64,000 nucleotides of DNA from Pseudomonas putida (GTDB lineage: Bacteria; Pseudomonadota; Gammaproteobacteria; Pseudomonadales; Pseudomonadaceae): positions 124,055 to 188,054 of the forward strand of contig NZ_MNAH01000011.1 of NCBI RefSeq assembly GCF_001976065.1. Direction: 5' to 3'. The notes beneath the pieces were generated by a model. The model saw only the letters and a list, made by a program, of their open reading frames with translations, searched no databases and had not been told where the DNA came from. This document shows positions 50,761 through 58,833 of this stretch, in pieces. Every line of letters begins with the position of its first letter. Within the stretch, counting starts at the first letter, position 1. A program made the translations under genes and the position numbers.

Positions 50761-52851
50761 TCAATCACCAGGAGTCAGCCGGTAGGTGGCCGAGGGTGCG
50801 AGCTCGGCCTGCCAGCCGGGCGGCACGACGATGTTGGTGGTCGCCTCTTCGATGACGCAAGGGCCTTGCACCCTTTGCCCCGCTTGCAGCCGATCACCGT
50901 TGTACACCGGCGTGTCCTGCCAGGACGACTGCGCGCTGAACAGCATCGAGCGATGACCGCTGGCCTTGGCCGCGACATTCTCGGCAGGTTGCGGCAACTC
51001 CGGCATGGGCGGCCGTTGCAAGCGCGCAATCACCGAACACTCAAGGTTCACCAGTTCTGCCGGGCTCTGCGGTTCGCTGTAGGAGAACAGCGCCTTGTGC
51101 CGGGTGTGGAACGCCTCGCGCAACGCCACCAGGCCCGCCTGGTCCAGTTGATCGCAGGTCAGCTCGACGCTGCATTCGTGGATCTGCCCCAGGTAGCGGA
51201 TCTCCAGGTTGTACAGGCACTCGACGTTATTGCCGGCACCAAAGCCGTCCTCGCGCAGGTTGTGCATGCCGCGCTCGCGCAGGTCGCGCAGGGTCTGGTT
51301 GAGCAGCGGCAGGTCGACCAGCTGGTCGTCCAGGCGCATCGGCAAGGTAGTCAACTGGTCGTAGCGGATGTCCGAAAGAATCTGCCCGTAAGCGCACAGC
51401 CCGGAAGCCACTTTCGGAATCAGAACCACTTTGCTGCCGATTTCCTCGGCCAGGCGCATGACGTGCATGCCCGCCGCGCCGCCCGCGCCGATCAGGGCAA
51501 AGTCCCGGGGGTCATAACCGCGCTCGACCGACACCCGGCGGATGCCGCTGACCATGTTCAGGTTGACCAGGGTGATGATGCCCAGGGCGGCACGCTCGAC
51601 GCTGATGCCCAGGGGGTCGGCGATCTTGCTGCGGATCGCCGCGATGGCGGCCTGGCGATCGAGGCGGATGCTACCGCCCAAGAGCGCGCCGTCGGCCAGG
51701 TATCCCAGGGCCAGGTTGGCGTCGGTGACTGTCGGTTCGCTGCCGCCCTTGCCGTAGCACACCGGGCCCGGGTTGGCGCCGGCGCTGCGCGGGCCGACCT
51801 GGAGCATGCCGAAGTCGTCGAGGTAGGCGATCGAGCCGCCGCCGGCGCCGAGGGTTTCCACCTGGATCATCGGCACGCCGATGCGATAGCGCAAGAAGTC
51901 GGTGTCCTTGCTGAAATTGGTGCGTCCGCCCTTGCTCAAGGTGATGTCGAACGAGGTGCCGCCCATGTCCACGGTGATCACGTTGTCGATGCCGAACGGC
52001 TGCGCTACGCACAACCCGGCTTGCGGCGCGGACGCCGGCCCTGAGTTGATCGCATTCACCGCGCGCTCGCGCATCACCACGCCGGGCGCGAGGCCGCCAT
52101 TGGACTGGAAGTAGCGCGTGGGCTGCTGCGCGCCGAGTTCTTCGAACAGGGCGTCGATGCGTTCGATGTAGCGGCCCATGACCGGGCTCAGGTAGGCGTT
52201 GACCACGGTGGTGGAGGTGCGGGTGTATTCACGGATCTGCGGGAACACTTCGTTGCCGGTGCAGACGAATACGCCCGGCAGTGTCGCGCGCACCATCTCG
52301 GCGGCGCGTTGTTCGTGGCTGGGGTTACGCACCGACCAGACGAACGAAATGGCCACGGCCTTGACGTCCTGTTCGCGGAAATACTCGATGGCGTCGACAA
52401 TCGCCTGTTCGTCCAGCGGCGCGTACTCGCTGCCGTCGCTGATGATCCGCCCGCCGATGGGCCGCCGCAGGTGACGCGGCACCAGCATGTAGGCCGGCGG
52501 GTAGCTGGCGTCGTAGCGATGGCCGTCCTCCTTGTGGCCCAGGCGGATTTCCAGGCTGTCTTCATGGCCGTCGGTGCACAGCAGGCCCACCTTGACCCCG
52601 GTCTTTTCGATCAGCGCATTGAGCGCCACCGTGGTGCCGTTGATGCACAGGTCGCAGTCGCCGATGATCTCGGCGGGTGTGCGGCCGATGGCGTCGGCGA
52701 TCTGCGCCAGGCCGTTGCGGATGGCGATGGTGCCGTCCTGGGGCGTCGAGGGCGCCTTGAACAGCTGCACGTTGCCGCTGCGGTCGGCCAGGATGAAATC
52801 GGTGAAGGTGCCGCCGGCGTCGATGCCCAGGCGATATTGTTGCTTGCTCAT
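50761..52851 (-). CDS. Hydantoinase/oxoprolinase family protein, subunit A
   Basis: A 696-residue HyuA-type protein with the ATP-binding (actin-like) start LGIDAGGTFTDFILAD, VDMGGTSFDITLSKGG and LIGAGGAAGMHVMRLAEEIG. It works with the B subunit encoded just upstream to hydrolyse a hydantoin, 5-oxoproline or similar lactam with ATP. The acetone carboxylase alternative is weaker because no small third subunit is present. The substrate cannot be chosen from sequence. Confidence 0.86.
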   Translation of the reverse strand: MSKQQYRLGIDAGGTFTDFILADRSGNVQLFKAPSTPQDGTIAIRNGLAQIADAIGRTPAEIIGDCDLCINGTTVALNALIEKTGVKVGLLCTDGHEDSLEIRLGHKEDGHRYDASYPPAYMLVPRHLRRPIGGRIISDGSEYAPLDEQAIVDAIEYFREQDVKAVAISFVWSVRNPSHEQRAAEMVRATLPGVFVCTGNEVFPQIREYTRTSTTVVNAYLSPVMGRYIERIDALFEELGAQQPTRYFQSNGGLAPGVVMRERAVNAINSGPASAPQAGLCVAQPFGIDNVITVDMGGTSFDITLSKGGRTNFSKDTDFLRYRIGVPMIQVETLGAGGGSIAYLDDFGMLQVGPRSAGANPGPVCYGKGGSEPTVTDANLALGYLADGALLGGSIRLDRQAAIAAIRSKIADPLGISVERAALGIITLVNLNMVSGIRRVSVERGYDPRDFALIGAGGAAGMHVMRLAEEIGSKVVLIPKVASGLCAYGQILSDIRYDQLTTLPMRLDDQLVDLPLLNQTLRDLRERGMHNLREDGFGAGNNVECLYNLEIRYLGQIHECSVELTCDQLDQAGLVALREAFHTRHKALFSYSEPQSPAELVNLECSVIARLQRPPMPELPQPAENVAAKASGHRSMLFSAQSSWQDTPVYNGDRLQAGQRVQGPCVIEEATTNIVVPPGWQAELAPSATYRLTPGD

Positions 52852-52890
52852 GATCAGGGATTCCAGATTGCTCAGAGGGGCCGGGCTCGA

Positions 52891-54636
52891 TTAACGGGGG
52901 GTACGACAGGCGTTGGTCGCGGCGTCATCGACCTGGCCGTGGCTGTCGATCACCACGCCGTATTCCAGGCGGGCGCCTTCGCGGGACACCAGGCCGTTGC
53001 GCACGTCGCTGACCACGCTGGCGACCGGGCGGCGCAGGGGATTGCCGTAACCACCGCCGCCAGGGTTGACGTTGATCACCCGTTCCCCCGGTTGCGCGGT
53101 GAGTTGCGCGTTGTAGAGGAAGGACTGTTCCTCACCGTCGAGCGTGCGGTGAATCAACCGGCCAAGCTTGGGTTCGAGCAGGGCGTTGGTCGCACCCGCG
53201 GCCCCCGAGGTCGGCAGTTGCCGGCCCTCGCCAAAACCGACCACGGTCATGGCGTGGTCGAGCGGTTCGATTTCGATGCGCGTTCCCGAGCCACCGCGAA
53301 ATTCGCCGGCGCCCCCACTGTCGGTCATCAGGCTGTAGCGATGGATGAGGATCGGATAGGAATACTCCAGCAACTCGATATCGCCGGACATCAACGCACC
53401 GAAACAGCACAGCGGCCCGCACGCCGGCCAACCGTCCATGGCCTTGTTCGCACCGGCACCGGAGATGATCGAGGCGAGCACCATCGTCACGTACTCGTCG
53501 TTGCCGTTGCGCGGGTCATGGCCGGCGATATTGATCCCGCTGGCGTGACCCCAGGAGGCGGTGACACGGTCGGGGGCCGCCTGCTCCAGTGCCTGGCGCA
53601 CCGCGTCGGCCAGGGTTTCCATCGGCGTGGTGGTGCTGTTGACGTGGGGCGCCGGCTCCTGCGCATTGCACAAGGTTCCCGGCGGGCCGAGGTCGACGGA
53701 CACGCAGCGGTACAGCCCTTCGTTATACGGCGGCGGCACCTGGGCGAACATCATCAGCCCCAGGTAAACCCCGGACACTGAGTTACCGGCGTAGGAGTTG
53801 ATGAAGTAGGGTACCTGGGGCGGGCTTTCGATCAGGATGTGCGCCTCGTCGCCGCGAATTTCCACCTGGGCGGTGATCGACAGTTGCCCCAGCCCGTGGC
53901 CCGAGTCTTCCAGCACTGCGGTGCCGCTGTAGAAGCCATCCGGCACCTCCCGCAGCAAGGCGCGCATGTGCCGGTCGGCCATGTCTTTCAATTCGGCGAT
54001 ACAGGCGCGCACCTGCTGCACGCCATAACGATCGAGCAGTTCCAGCAAGTGCCGTTCGCCGACATTGCAGGCGCCGTACTGGGCGTTGAGATCGCCTTCC
54101 TGATACGCCCGGGCGCGCATGTTGGTCAGCAGCAGGTTGATCACGTCTTCTCGGCGCTTGCCCCGGGACCAGAGCTTGACCGGCGGGATGCGCAAGCCTT
54201 CGGCGTAGATTTCCCTGGCATCGGGGTTGTAGCCGGCGGGCACCGGACCGCCGATGTCGGTCAGGTGACCCTTGCAGACCGCCCAGAACACCAGCTCGCC
54301 CTGGTAGAACACCGGTTTGTACATGCAGCAGTCGAGGATGTGGCTGCCCATGTAGGCGGGGTCGTTGTGATAAATCACATCGCCTTCCTGGACGTCGTCA
54401 CCGAAGAAACCGGCCACGCATTTCATCGCTGGAATCAGCGAGCCCAAGTGAATCGGAATGTCCTGGCCCTGCAGGATCATTTCCGGCAGGTGGTCGAAGA
54501 GGGCGTTGGAATAGTCGTGGGCCAGGTTGAAAACGCTGGAACGGCCGGTCTTTTCCAGGGTGATGGTCATTTCGCGCTGCGCGGTTTCGAGCGCGCCGCG
54601 CACCACGGCCAGGGTGATCGGATCTACTGTACTCAT
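52891..54636 (-). CDS. Hydantoinase/oxoprolinase family protein, subunit B
   Basis: A 581-residue HyuB-type protein beginning STVDPITLAVVRGALETAQ, with HDYSNALFDHLPEMILQGQD and YHNDPAYMGSHILDCCMYKP; the C-terminal NPGGGGYGNPLRRP is the usual ending. It is the partner of subunit A, 39 bases downstream. Two GTGCACTGGA repeats lie 100-130 bases upstream of its start, probably the control site for the operon. Confidence 0.86.
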   Translation of the reverse strand: MSTVDPITLAVVRGALETAQREMTITLEKTGRSSVFNLAHDYSNALFDHLPEMILQGQDIPIHLGSLIPAMKCVAGFFGDDVQEGDVIYHNDPAYMGSHILDCCMYKPVFYQGELVFWAVCKGHLTDIGGPVPAGYNPDAREIYAEGLRIPPVKLWSRGKRREDVINLLLTNMRARAYQEGDLNAQYGACNVGERHLLELLDRYGVQQVRACIAELKDMADRHMRALLREVPDGFYSGTAVLEDSGHGLGQLSITAQVEIRGDEAHILIESPPQVPYFINSYAGNSVSGVYLGLMMFAQVPPPYNEGLYRCVSVDLGPPGTLCNAQEPAPHVNSTTTPMETLADAVRQALEQAAPDRVTASWGHASGINIAGHDPRNGNDEYVTMVLASIISGAGANKAMDGWPACGPLCCFGALMSGDIELLEYSYPILIHRYSLMTDSGGAGEFRGGSGTRIEIEPLDHAMTVVGFGEGRQLPTSGAAGATNALLEPKLGRLIHRTLDGEEQSFLYNAQLTAQPGERVINVNPGGGGYGNPLRRPVASVVSDVRNGLVSREGARLEYGVVIDSHGQVDDAATNACRTPR

Positions 54637-54734
54637 GGGTCACCAGAAATCTTGTTGTTATCCAGGTGAAGGTCAGGACGAACGTCTAACCCACGAGACA
54701 AAACTACGCGCACCTGCCGGGGGCTGGCTTGGCG

Positions 54735-54766
54735 TCCAGTGCACTGGTTTTTGCGCTCCAGTGCAC
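54735..54766 (-). promoter_or_regulatory. Direct repeat upstream of hyuB, candidate AraC-type operator
   Basis: On the minus strand GTGCACTGGA occurs twice (complement TCCAGTGCAC at 54735-54744 and 54757-54766), 22 bp apart, so both copies face the same side of the helix. This is the usual arrangement of AraC-family half-sites. Confidence 0.6.
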
Positions 54767-54798
54767 AGCCGGCCAAACTCCCGCGACTATCCCCGATC

Positions 54799-55065
54799 CC
54801 CTGTAGGAGCTGGCTTGTCGGGTCGCCGCATCGCAGCGAAGGCGGCCTGACAGCCAGCCCATCTCCCACAGATGCACGCCAATCAAACTGTAGGAGCCGG
54901 CTTGCCGGCGAAGGCGGCCTGACAGCCAACCCACCTCCCACAGATGTACTCCGGTAAAACTGTGGGAGCTGGCAGGTCGGCTCCACAATAGATCGGGACA
55001 GCCACGAGAGATGGGGTGGCTGTGAGGTCGCCTTCGCCGGCAAGCCGGCTCCTACAGTAGGTCGA
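54799..55065. repeat. Cluster of REP-like elements
   Basis: At least four REP-type halves (CTGTAGGAGCTGGCTTGTCG, CTGTAGGAGCCGGCTTGCCG, CTGTGGGAGCTGGCAGGTCG and an inverted GCAAGCCGGCTCCTACAG) fill the 476-base spacer between the secreted hydrolase and hyuB. Apart from them and the direct repeat at 54735, nothing gene-like is seen there. Confidence 0.8.
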
Positions 55066-55112
55066 GTACAGGCGCGGGAGAGGGAGTGGCTGTCAGACCC
55101 CGTCGCCGGGGC

Positions 55113-56180
55113 TCAAAGATGATCCGCATCGATCACCGCCTTGGCAAACGCCTGCGGATCTTCCTGTGGCAAGTTGTGGCCGATGCCGCCGCTGATCAGG
55201 CGGAACTGGTATTTACCGGTAAAGCGCTTGGCGTAATCCTCGGGGGCCGGATGCGGAGCGCCGTTGGCGTCGCCTTCCAGGGTGATGGTTGGCACGCTGA
55301 TGGACGGCGCCGTGGCCAGTTTCTGCTCCAGTGCCTCGTAGCGGCTTTCGCCTTGGACCAGGCCCAGGCGCCAGCGGTAGTTGAACACGGTGATGTCGAC
55401 ATGGTCGGGGTTGTCCAGCGCCTTGGCGCTGCGGTCGAAGGTGGCGTCGTCGAAGACCCATTTCGGCGAGGCCGTTTGCCAGATCAGCTTGGCGAAGTCG
55501 TGGGTATTTTTCTCGTAGCCGGCGCGACCACGATCGGTGGCGAAGTAGAACTGGTACCACCACTGCAGTTCGGCCTTGGGTGGCAGCGGGTTCTTGCCGG
55601 CGGCCTGGTTACCGATCAGGTAGCCGCTGACCGACACCAGCGCCTTGACCCGCTCCGGCCACAGCGCCGAAACGATGTTGGCTGAACGTGCGCCCCAGTC
55701 GTAACCGCCGAGCACGGCCTGCTTGATGTTCAGGGCGTCCATGAAGTCGATGACGTCGCTGGCCAGCGCGGCCGGTTGGCCATTGCGCAGGGTCTTGTCG
55801 GACAGGAAATGCGTATCGCCGTAGCCGCGTGCATAAGGCATCAGCACGCGATAACCCTTGGCCGCCAACAAGGGCGCGACCTGGTCGTAGCTGTGGATGT
55901 CGTAGGGCCAACCGTGCAGCAGAATCACCACCGGGCCATCGGCCGGGCCCGTTTCGGCGTAGGCCACGTCCAGCAGGCCGGCGTTGACGTGCTTGAGCGC
56001 ACCGAACGGCAAGGCCGCGGTCTGCGTGGCGCCGGCCGCGGTTGCGGCAGGCTTCGCGGTGGTGGACGTCTGGCCGTGGGCGGCACCCAGCACGCCAAGC
56101 AGACTCAGCGCGAGGATCGACGACCCGACCAGGCGGCTGCGAGGATTACCGGTTTTTTCGTTCTGCTGTGCCTTCTTCAT
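55113..56180 (-). CDS. Exported alpha/beta hydrolase (epoxide hydrolase/dehalogenase-like)
   Basis: A 355-residue protein with a long signal peptide (positive start, hydrophobic ILALSLLGVLGAAHG, cut near residue 37). The mature enzyme has HGWPYD at the oxyanion hole and YDWGARSA, where the nucleophile is aspartate in place of serine, as in epoxide hydrolases and haloalkane dehalogenases. GGIGHNLPQEDP gives the histidine. GGGAG eight bases upstream supports 56180. It probably acts in the periplasm; its substrate and link with the MFS gene upstream are unknown. Confidence 0.8.
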   Translation of the reverse strand: MKKAQQNEKTGNPRSRLVGSSILALSLLGVLGAAHGQTSTTAKPAATAAGATQTAALPFGALKHVNAGLLDVAYAETGPADGPVVILLHGWPYDIHSYDQVAPLLAAKGYRVLMPYARGYGDTHFLSDKTLRNGQPAALASDVIDFMDALNIKQAVLGGYDWGARSANIVSALWPERVKALVSVSGYLIGNQAAGKNPLPPKAELQWWYQFYFATDRGRAGYEKNTHDFAKLIWQTASPKWVFDDATFDRSAKALDNPDHVDITVFNYRWRLGLVQGESRYEALEQKLATAPSISVPTITLEGDANGAPHPAPEDYAKRFTGKYQFRLISGGIGHNLPQEDPQAFAKAVIDADHL

Positions 56181-56302
56181 GCTGATGTCTCCCTTGTTAG
56201 CCGCTGGCCAGGGGATCGGGTCGATCCCCTGCAAACCCTGCCTGCATTTGAACGCGGTGACGTATCTGGCCTGTGTCGAAGACCGGGGCCGGTGTTAGCC
56301 CC

Positions 56303-56340
56303 TGTATCCAGCGGTTGGCCAGATACACAGTGATACACAG
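56303..56340. promoter_or_regulatory. GATACA repeats upstream of the exported hydrolase
   Basis: AGATACACAG and TGATACACAG are near-identical adjacent 10-bp direct repeats, and TGTATC (56303-56308) is an inverted copy of the core. They lie about 120 bases before the hydrolase start and just after the MFS gene. This is a candidate binding site for an unknown regulator. Confidence 0.35.
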
Positions 56341-56348
56341 CGAAAGAA

Positions 56349-57614
56349 TCAAGCCTGTGCTGCACTCACCTTGCCCGTGACGATGGCGTTCCTGCGCACC
56401 GATTGATACAGCAGGCTGGACACCATGAAGCCAATGATCGCCAGCCCGCTCATCAGGCTGAACACATAGTTATAGCCTTGCTGGCCGGGGAAGTGGTCGA
56501 GGATGGCGCCGTAGATCACGTAGGCGAACATGCCCGGTGCATAGCCGATCAGGCAACCGATGCCGAACGCCGAGCCGGTGATGTGCTGGGGAATGCCGAC
56601 TTCACCCATGGGCGCCCAGAACACGCCGCGCATGGAAAACACGATCAGCGCGAAGGACAGGGTGGCGGCCATGCCGGCATAGATGTAACTCGGGCTTTTC
56701 GGAATCAGCAGGATCACAGCCATCAGCGGCAGCAACGCCAGGAACGCCCACTTCAGGTAGCGGCTGGTGCTCTTGAATTGCTTGTCGGCGATGAAACCGC
56801 CGGCAGGGCCGCCGAGGATCTTCAGGAAGTACTGGTTGATGATGCCGTAGGCGCCCACCAGGGCCACGGGCAGGCCGTACATTTCCTTGAGGTAGGGAAT
56901 GAAATAGGTCAGGCCGCAGTAGACGATGTAGACCATGAACACATTGAGGCTGACCAGCCAGATGCCCGGTACCTTGATGGCTTCGAACAGGTTCGCCAGG
57001 CCGTTGCCGGGCTTGGCGGTGGACTGGGTGGCACCGCTCTTGAGCAGGAACCAGGTCAGGGTGCCGGCTAGGATGTCGATCACCGAATAGAACAGGATCG
57101 CCGACTTCAGGCCGGCTTCGCCCGAACCCATGGCGACGAATACGCCCAGTGCGCAGAAAGCCACCAGCGTATCGACGACACCACGTCCACCTTCGAGCAG
57201 GCCGAACAGCCGACCTTGCTCCTGGTCGTCACCGAGGTTGCGGATGGCCTTGAGCAACGACGGCCAGAAGAGGCAGTCGGCGCACACCGCCAGCAGGCTG
57301 AACACGATCAGCAGGTTGCTGAAGGGTGGAAAGGTCGCCAGGTACAGTCCCAGGCCGCCGGTGCCGATCAGGCCGAGAGGGATCAGCTTGCGGGTGTCGT
57401 AGCGATCGGCGAGCAGGCCGCCGAGCACGAACAGCGCAGTGGCGATGATCGCGTTGGCGCTGAGCAGCATGCCGATTTCAGTGTGGCTCAGGCCCATGAA
57501 TTCCTGCATGGGCACGTAAAAGGCGTCCTTGAGGTTGGCCAGTTTATAGATGGTGCCGCCACCGAGGATGAGGATCAGGAATCGAAGCCATTTGGCCTTG
57601 TTTTGCGTTGTCAT
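56349..57614 (-). CDS. MFS transporter
   Basis: A 421-residue major facilitator with 12 predicted helices and the loop motif GGLLADRYDTRKLIP between helices 2 and 3. It looks like a GlpT/NarK-like or sugar phosphate-type organic anion importer, but the exact group is unclear. It is followed on the same strand by the exported hydrolase gene, 168 bases away, and preceded 38 bases upstream by the TIM-barrel gene. Confidence 0.82.
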   Translation of the reverse strand: MTTQNKAKWLRFLILILGGGTIYKLANLKDAFYVPMQEFMGLSHTEIGMLLSANAIIATALFVLGGLLADRYDTRKLIPLGLIGTGGLGLYLATFPPFSNLLIVFSLLAVCADCLFWPSLLKAIRNLGDDQEQGRLFGLLEGGRGVVDTLVAFCALGVFVAMGSGEAGLKSAILFYSVIDILAGTLTWFLLKSGATQSTAKPGNGLANLFEAIKVPGIWLVSLNVFMVYIVYCGLTYFIPYLKEMYGLPVALVGAYGIINQYFLKILGGPAGGFIADKQFKSTSRYLKWAFLALLPLMAVILLIPKSPSYIYAGMAATLSFALIVFSMRGVFWAPMGEVGIPQHITGSAFGIGCLIGYAPGMFAYVIYGAILDHFPGQQGYNYVFSLMSGLAIIGFMVSSLLYQSVRRNAIVTGKVSAAQA

Positions 57615-57652
57615 TATTGTTCTCCGGGCGTAATCGGTTTGTAGCGTCGGGT

Positions 57653-58723
57653 TCAGGCGTTGCAGGTATTGGCGAGGGTGAGTTCGGCCAGGGTGCGCAA
57701 CTCGGCCAGCACACCGCGGACATAGGCGACCTGGTTGTTCGCCCAGCGGTGTTCGTCGGCGAGCATTCGCGCAAGCGAATAGCCGTCCGGCAGCGGTGTG
57801 TCACTCATTTCCCGGTAGGCGATGAACGGGTCGGCCGCCTCATGGGTCTGGCGGAACGCCGGGGCCACGTAGTGGTTTTCCTGCTCGAGGATGAAGGCGA
57901 TCACCTGCGGGCTCGTTTCGCCCAGCATCAGCAGCTCGAACAGCAGGCGGGCGCTGGGCAGGTCGTCTTCGGCGCTGCCCTGCAGGACGCCGTAGTGGCC
58001 GAAGCCGTTCTGCTCGGGGACCACGCGCACGCCCTTGAGGTGCGCCTGGCGGATGTGCGGCGCCAGGTTGCGCAGGGCCTGCAGGGGTTGTTCGCAGGCA
58101 TTGATCATGTTGCCGAAGTCGAACAGGGCGTGCAGGCGAGGGTGGTTGAGGCGGGTCAGCAGTTGCGCGATCTCGTCGCTCTTGAGCTCTTCATGCTGCT
58201 CGAAGTCGAAGTACAGATCGTGCTTGTCGGCCTGCTGCGCGAGGTAGTGCAGGTCGGTTTCGATCATGTCCATCACCTGCGACAGCGTGCCCTCGTAGCG
58301 TGAGTAGACGCGGATGTTGCGCACGCCCAGGGCGAGCGCGATGGCGATGACCTGGTCGACGTCTTTTTTCAGCGTGCTGCTGATTTCCAGGTGCACATCC
58401 AGGCCCAGGGCCCTGGCCTTGTCGGCAAACACCTGCAGTTGCGCGGGCGTCATCTGGCTCAGGCTGTTTTGCTCGCCGTCGAGCAGGTGCAGGCTCAAGC
58501 CCTGCAGTTCGTGGCGATAGGCGAAGTCGAGCAGGTCGGCGGGGGTGACGCGACCGTGGGTGAGGTTGGTCAGCAGCGGGTACGCGTGGGCAAACAGGCG
58601 CAGTTGCGCCAGGCGTTCGAGCAATTGCCGGGCCAGTGCGTCAGTCAGTACCGGCGGCGAGCCGTCTTCGACCACGTTATGGCCGAGCAAGGCGTTGAAT
58701 CGTTCCTGGATCTTATTGTTCAT
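57653..58723 (-). CDS. Xylose isomerase-like TIM-barrel protein
   Basis: A 356-residue sugar phosphate isomerase/epimerase-type protein (AP endonuclease 2 fold). Metal-binding barrel strands show in HLEISSTLKK, YFDFEQHEE and ALFDFGNMINACEQ. MNNKIQERFNALLGH at 58723, with AGGA upstream, is the sensible start; the frame is open to 58801 without support. It heads the minus-strand row with the MFS transporter and exported hydrolase. Family members epimerise, isomerise or dehydrate sugars and inositols; no specific reaction can be assigned. Confidence 0.75.
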   Translation of the reverse strand: MNNKIQERFNALLGHNVVEDGSPPVLTDALARQLLERLAQLRLFAHAYPLLTNLTHGRVTPADLLDFAYRHELQGLSLHLLDGEQNSLSQMTPAQLQVFADKARALGLDVHLEISSTLKKDVDQVIAIALALGVRNIRVYSRYEGTLSQVMDMIETDLHYLAQQADKHDLYFDFEQHEELKSDEIAQLLTRLNHPRLHALFDFGNMINACEQPLQALRNLAPHIRQAHLKGVRVVPEQNGFGHYGVLQGSAEDDLPSARLLFELLMLGETSPQVIAFILEQENHYVAPAFRQTHEAADPFIAYREMSDTPLPDGYSLARMLADEHRWANNQVAYVRGVLAELRTLAELTLANTCNA

Positions 58724-58800
58724 TCGAGTCGTTCCTGGTTCAGACACGGGTCTTGCGACGCAGCCTTTATCGCGCCAGTCAGGAACTCTCGATAGATCCA

Positions 58801-58818
58801 TTATCAGTTAATTGATAA
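58801..58818. promoter_or_regulatory. Palindrome upstream of the TIM-barrel gene
   Basis: TTATCAGTTAATTGATAA has perfect 6-bp arms (TTATCA/TGATAA) and lies 78-95 bases before the TIM-barrel start. Its size suits a repressor dimer. Confidence 0.5.
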
Positions 58819-58833
58819 GACCACTTGCCGTGC

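Noticed and set aside
54633..55060. Open frames of about 70-140 codons with repeated SLASQLLQ-like peptides
   Set aside because: The repeated peptides come from translating REP elements, not from a gene.
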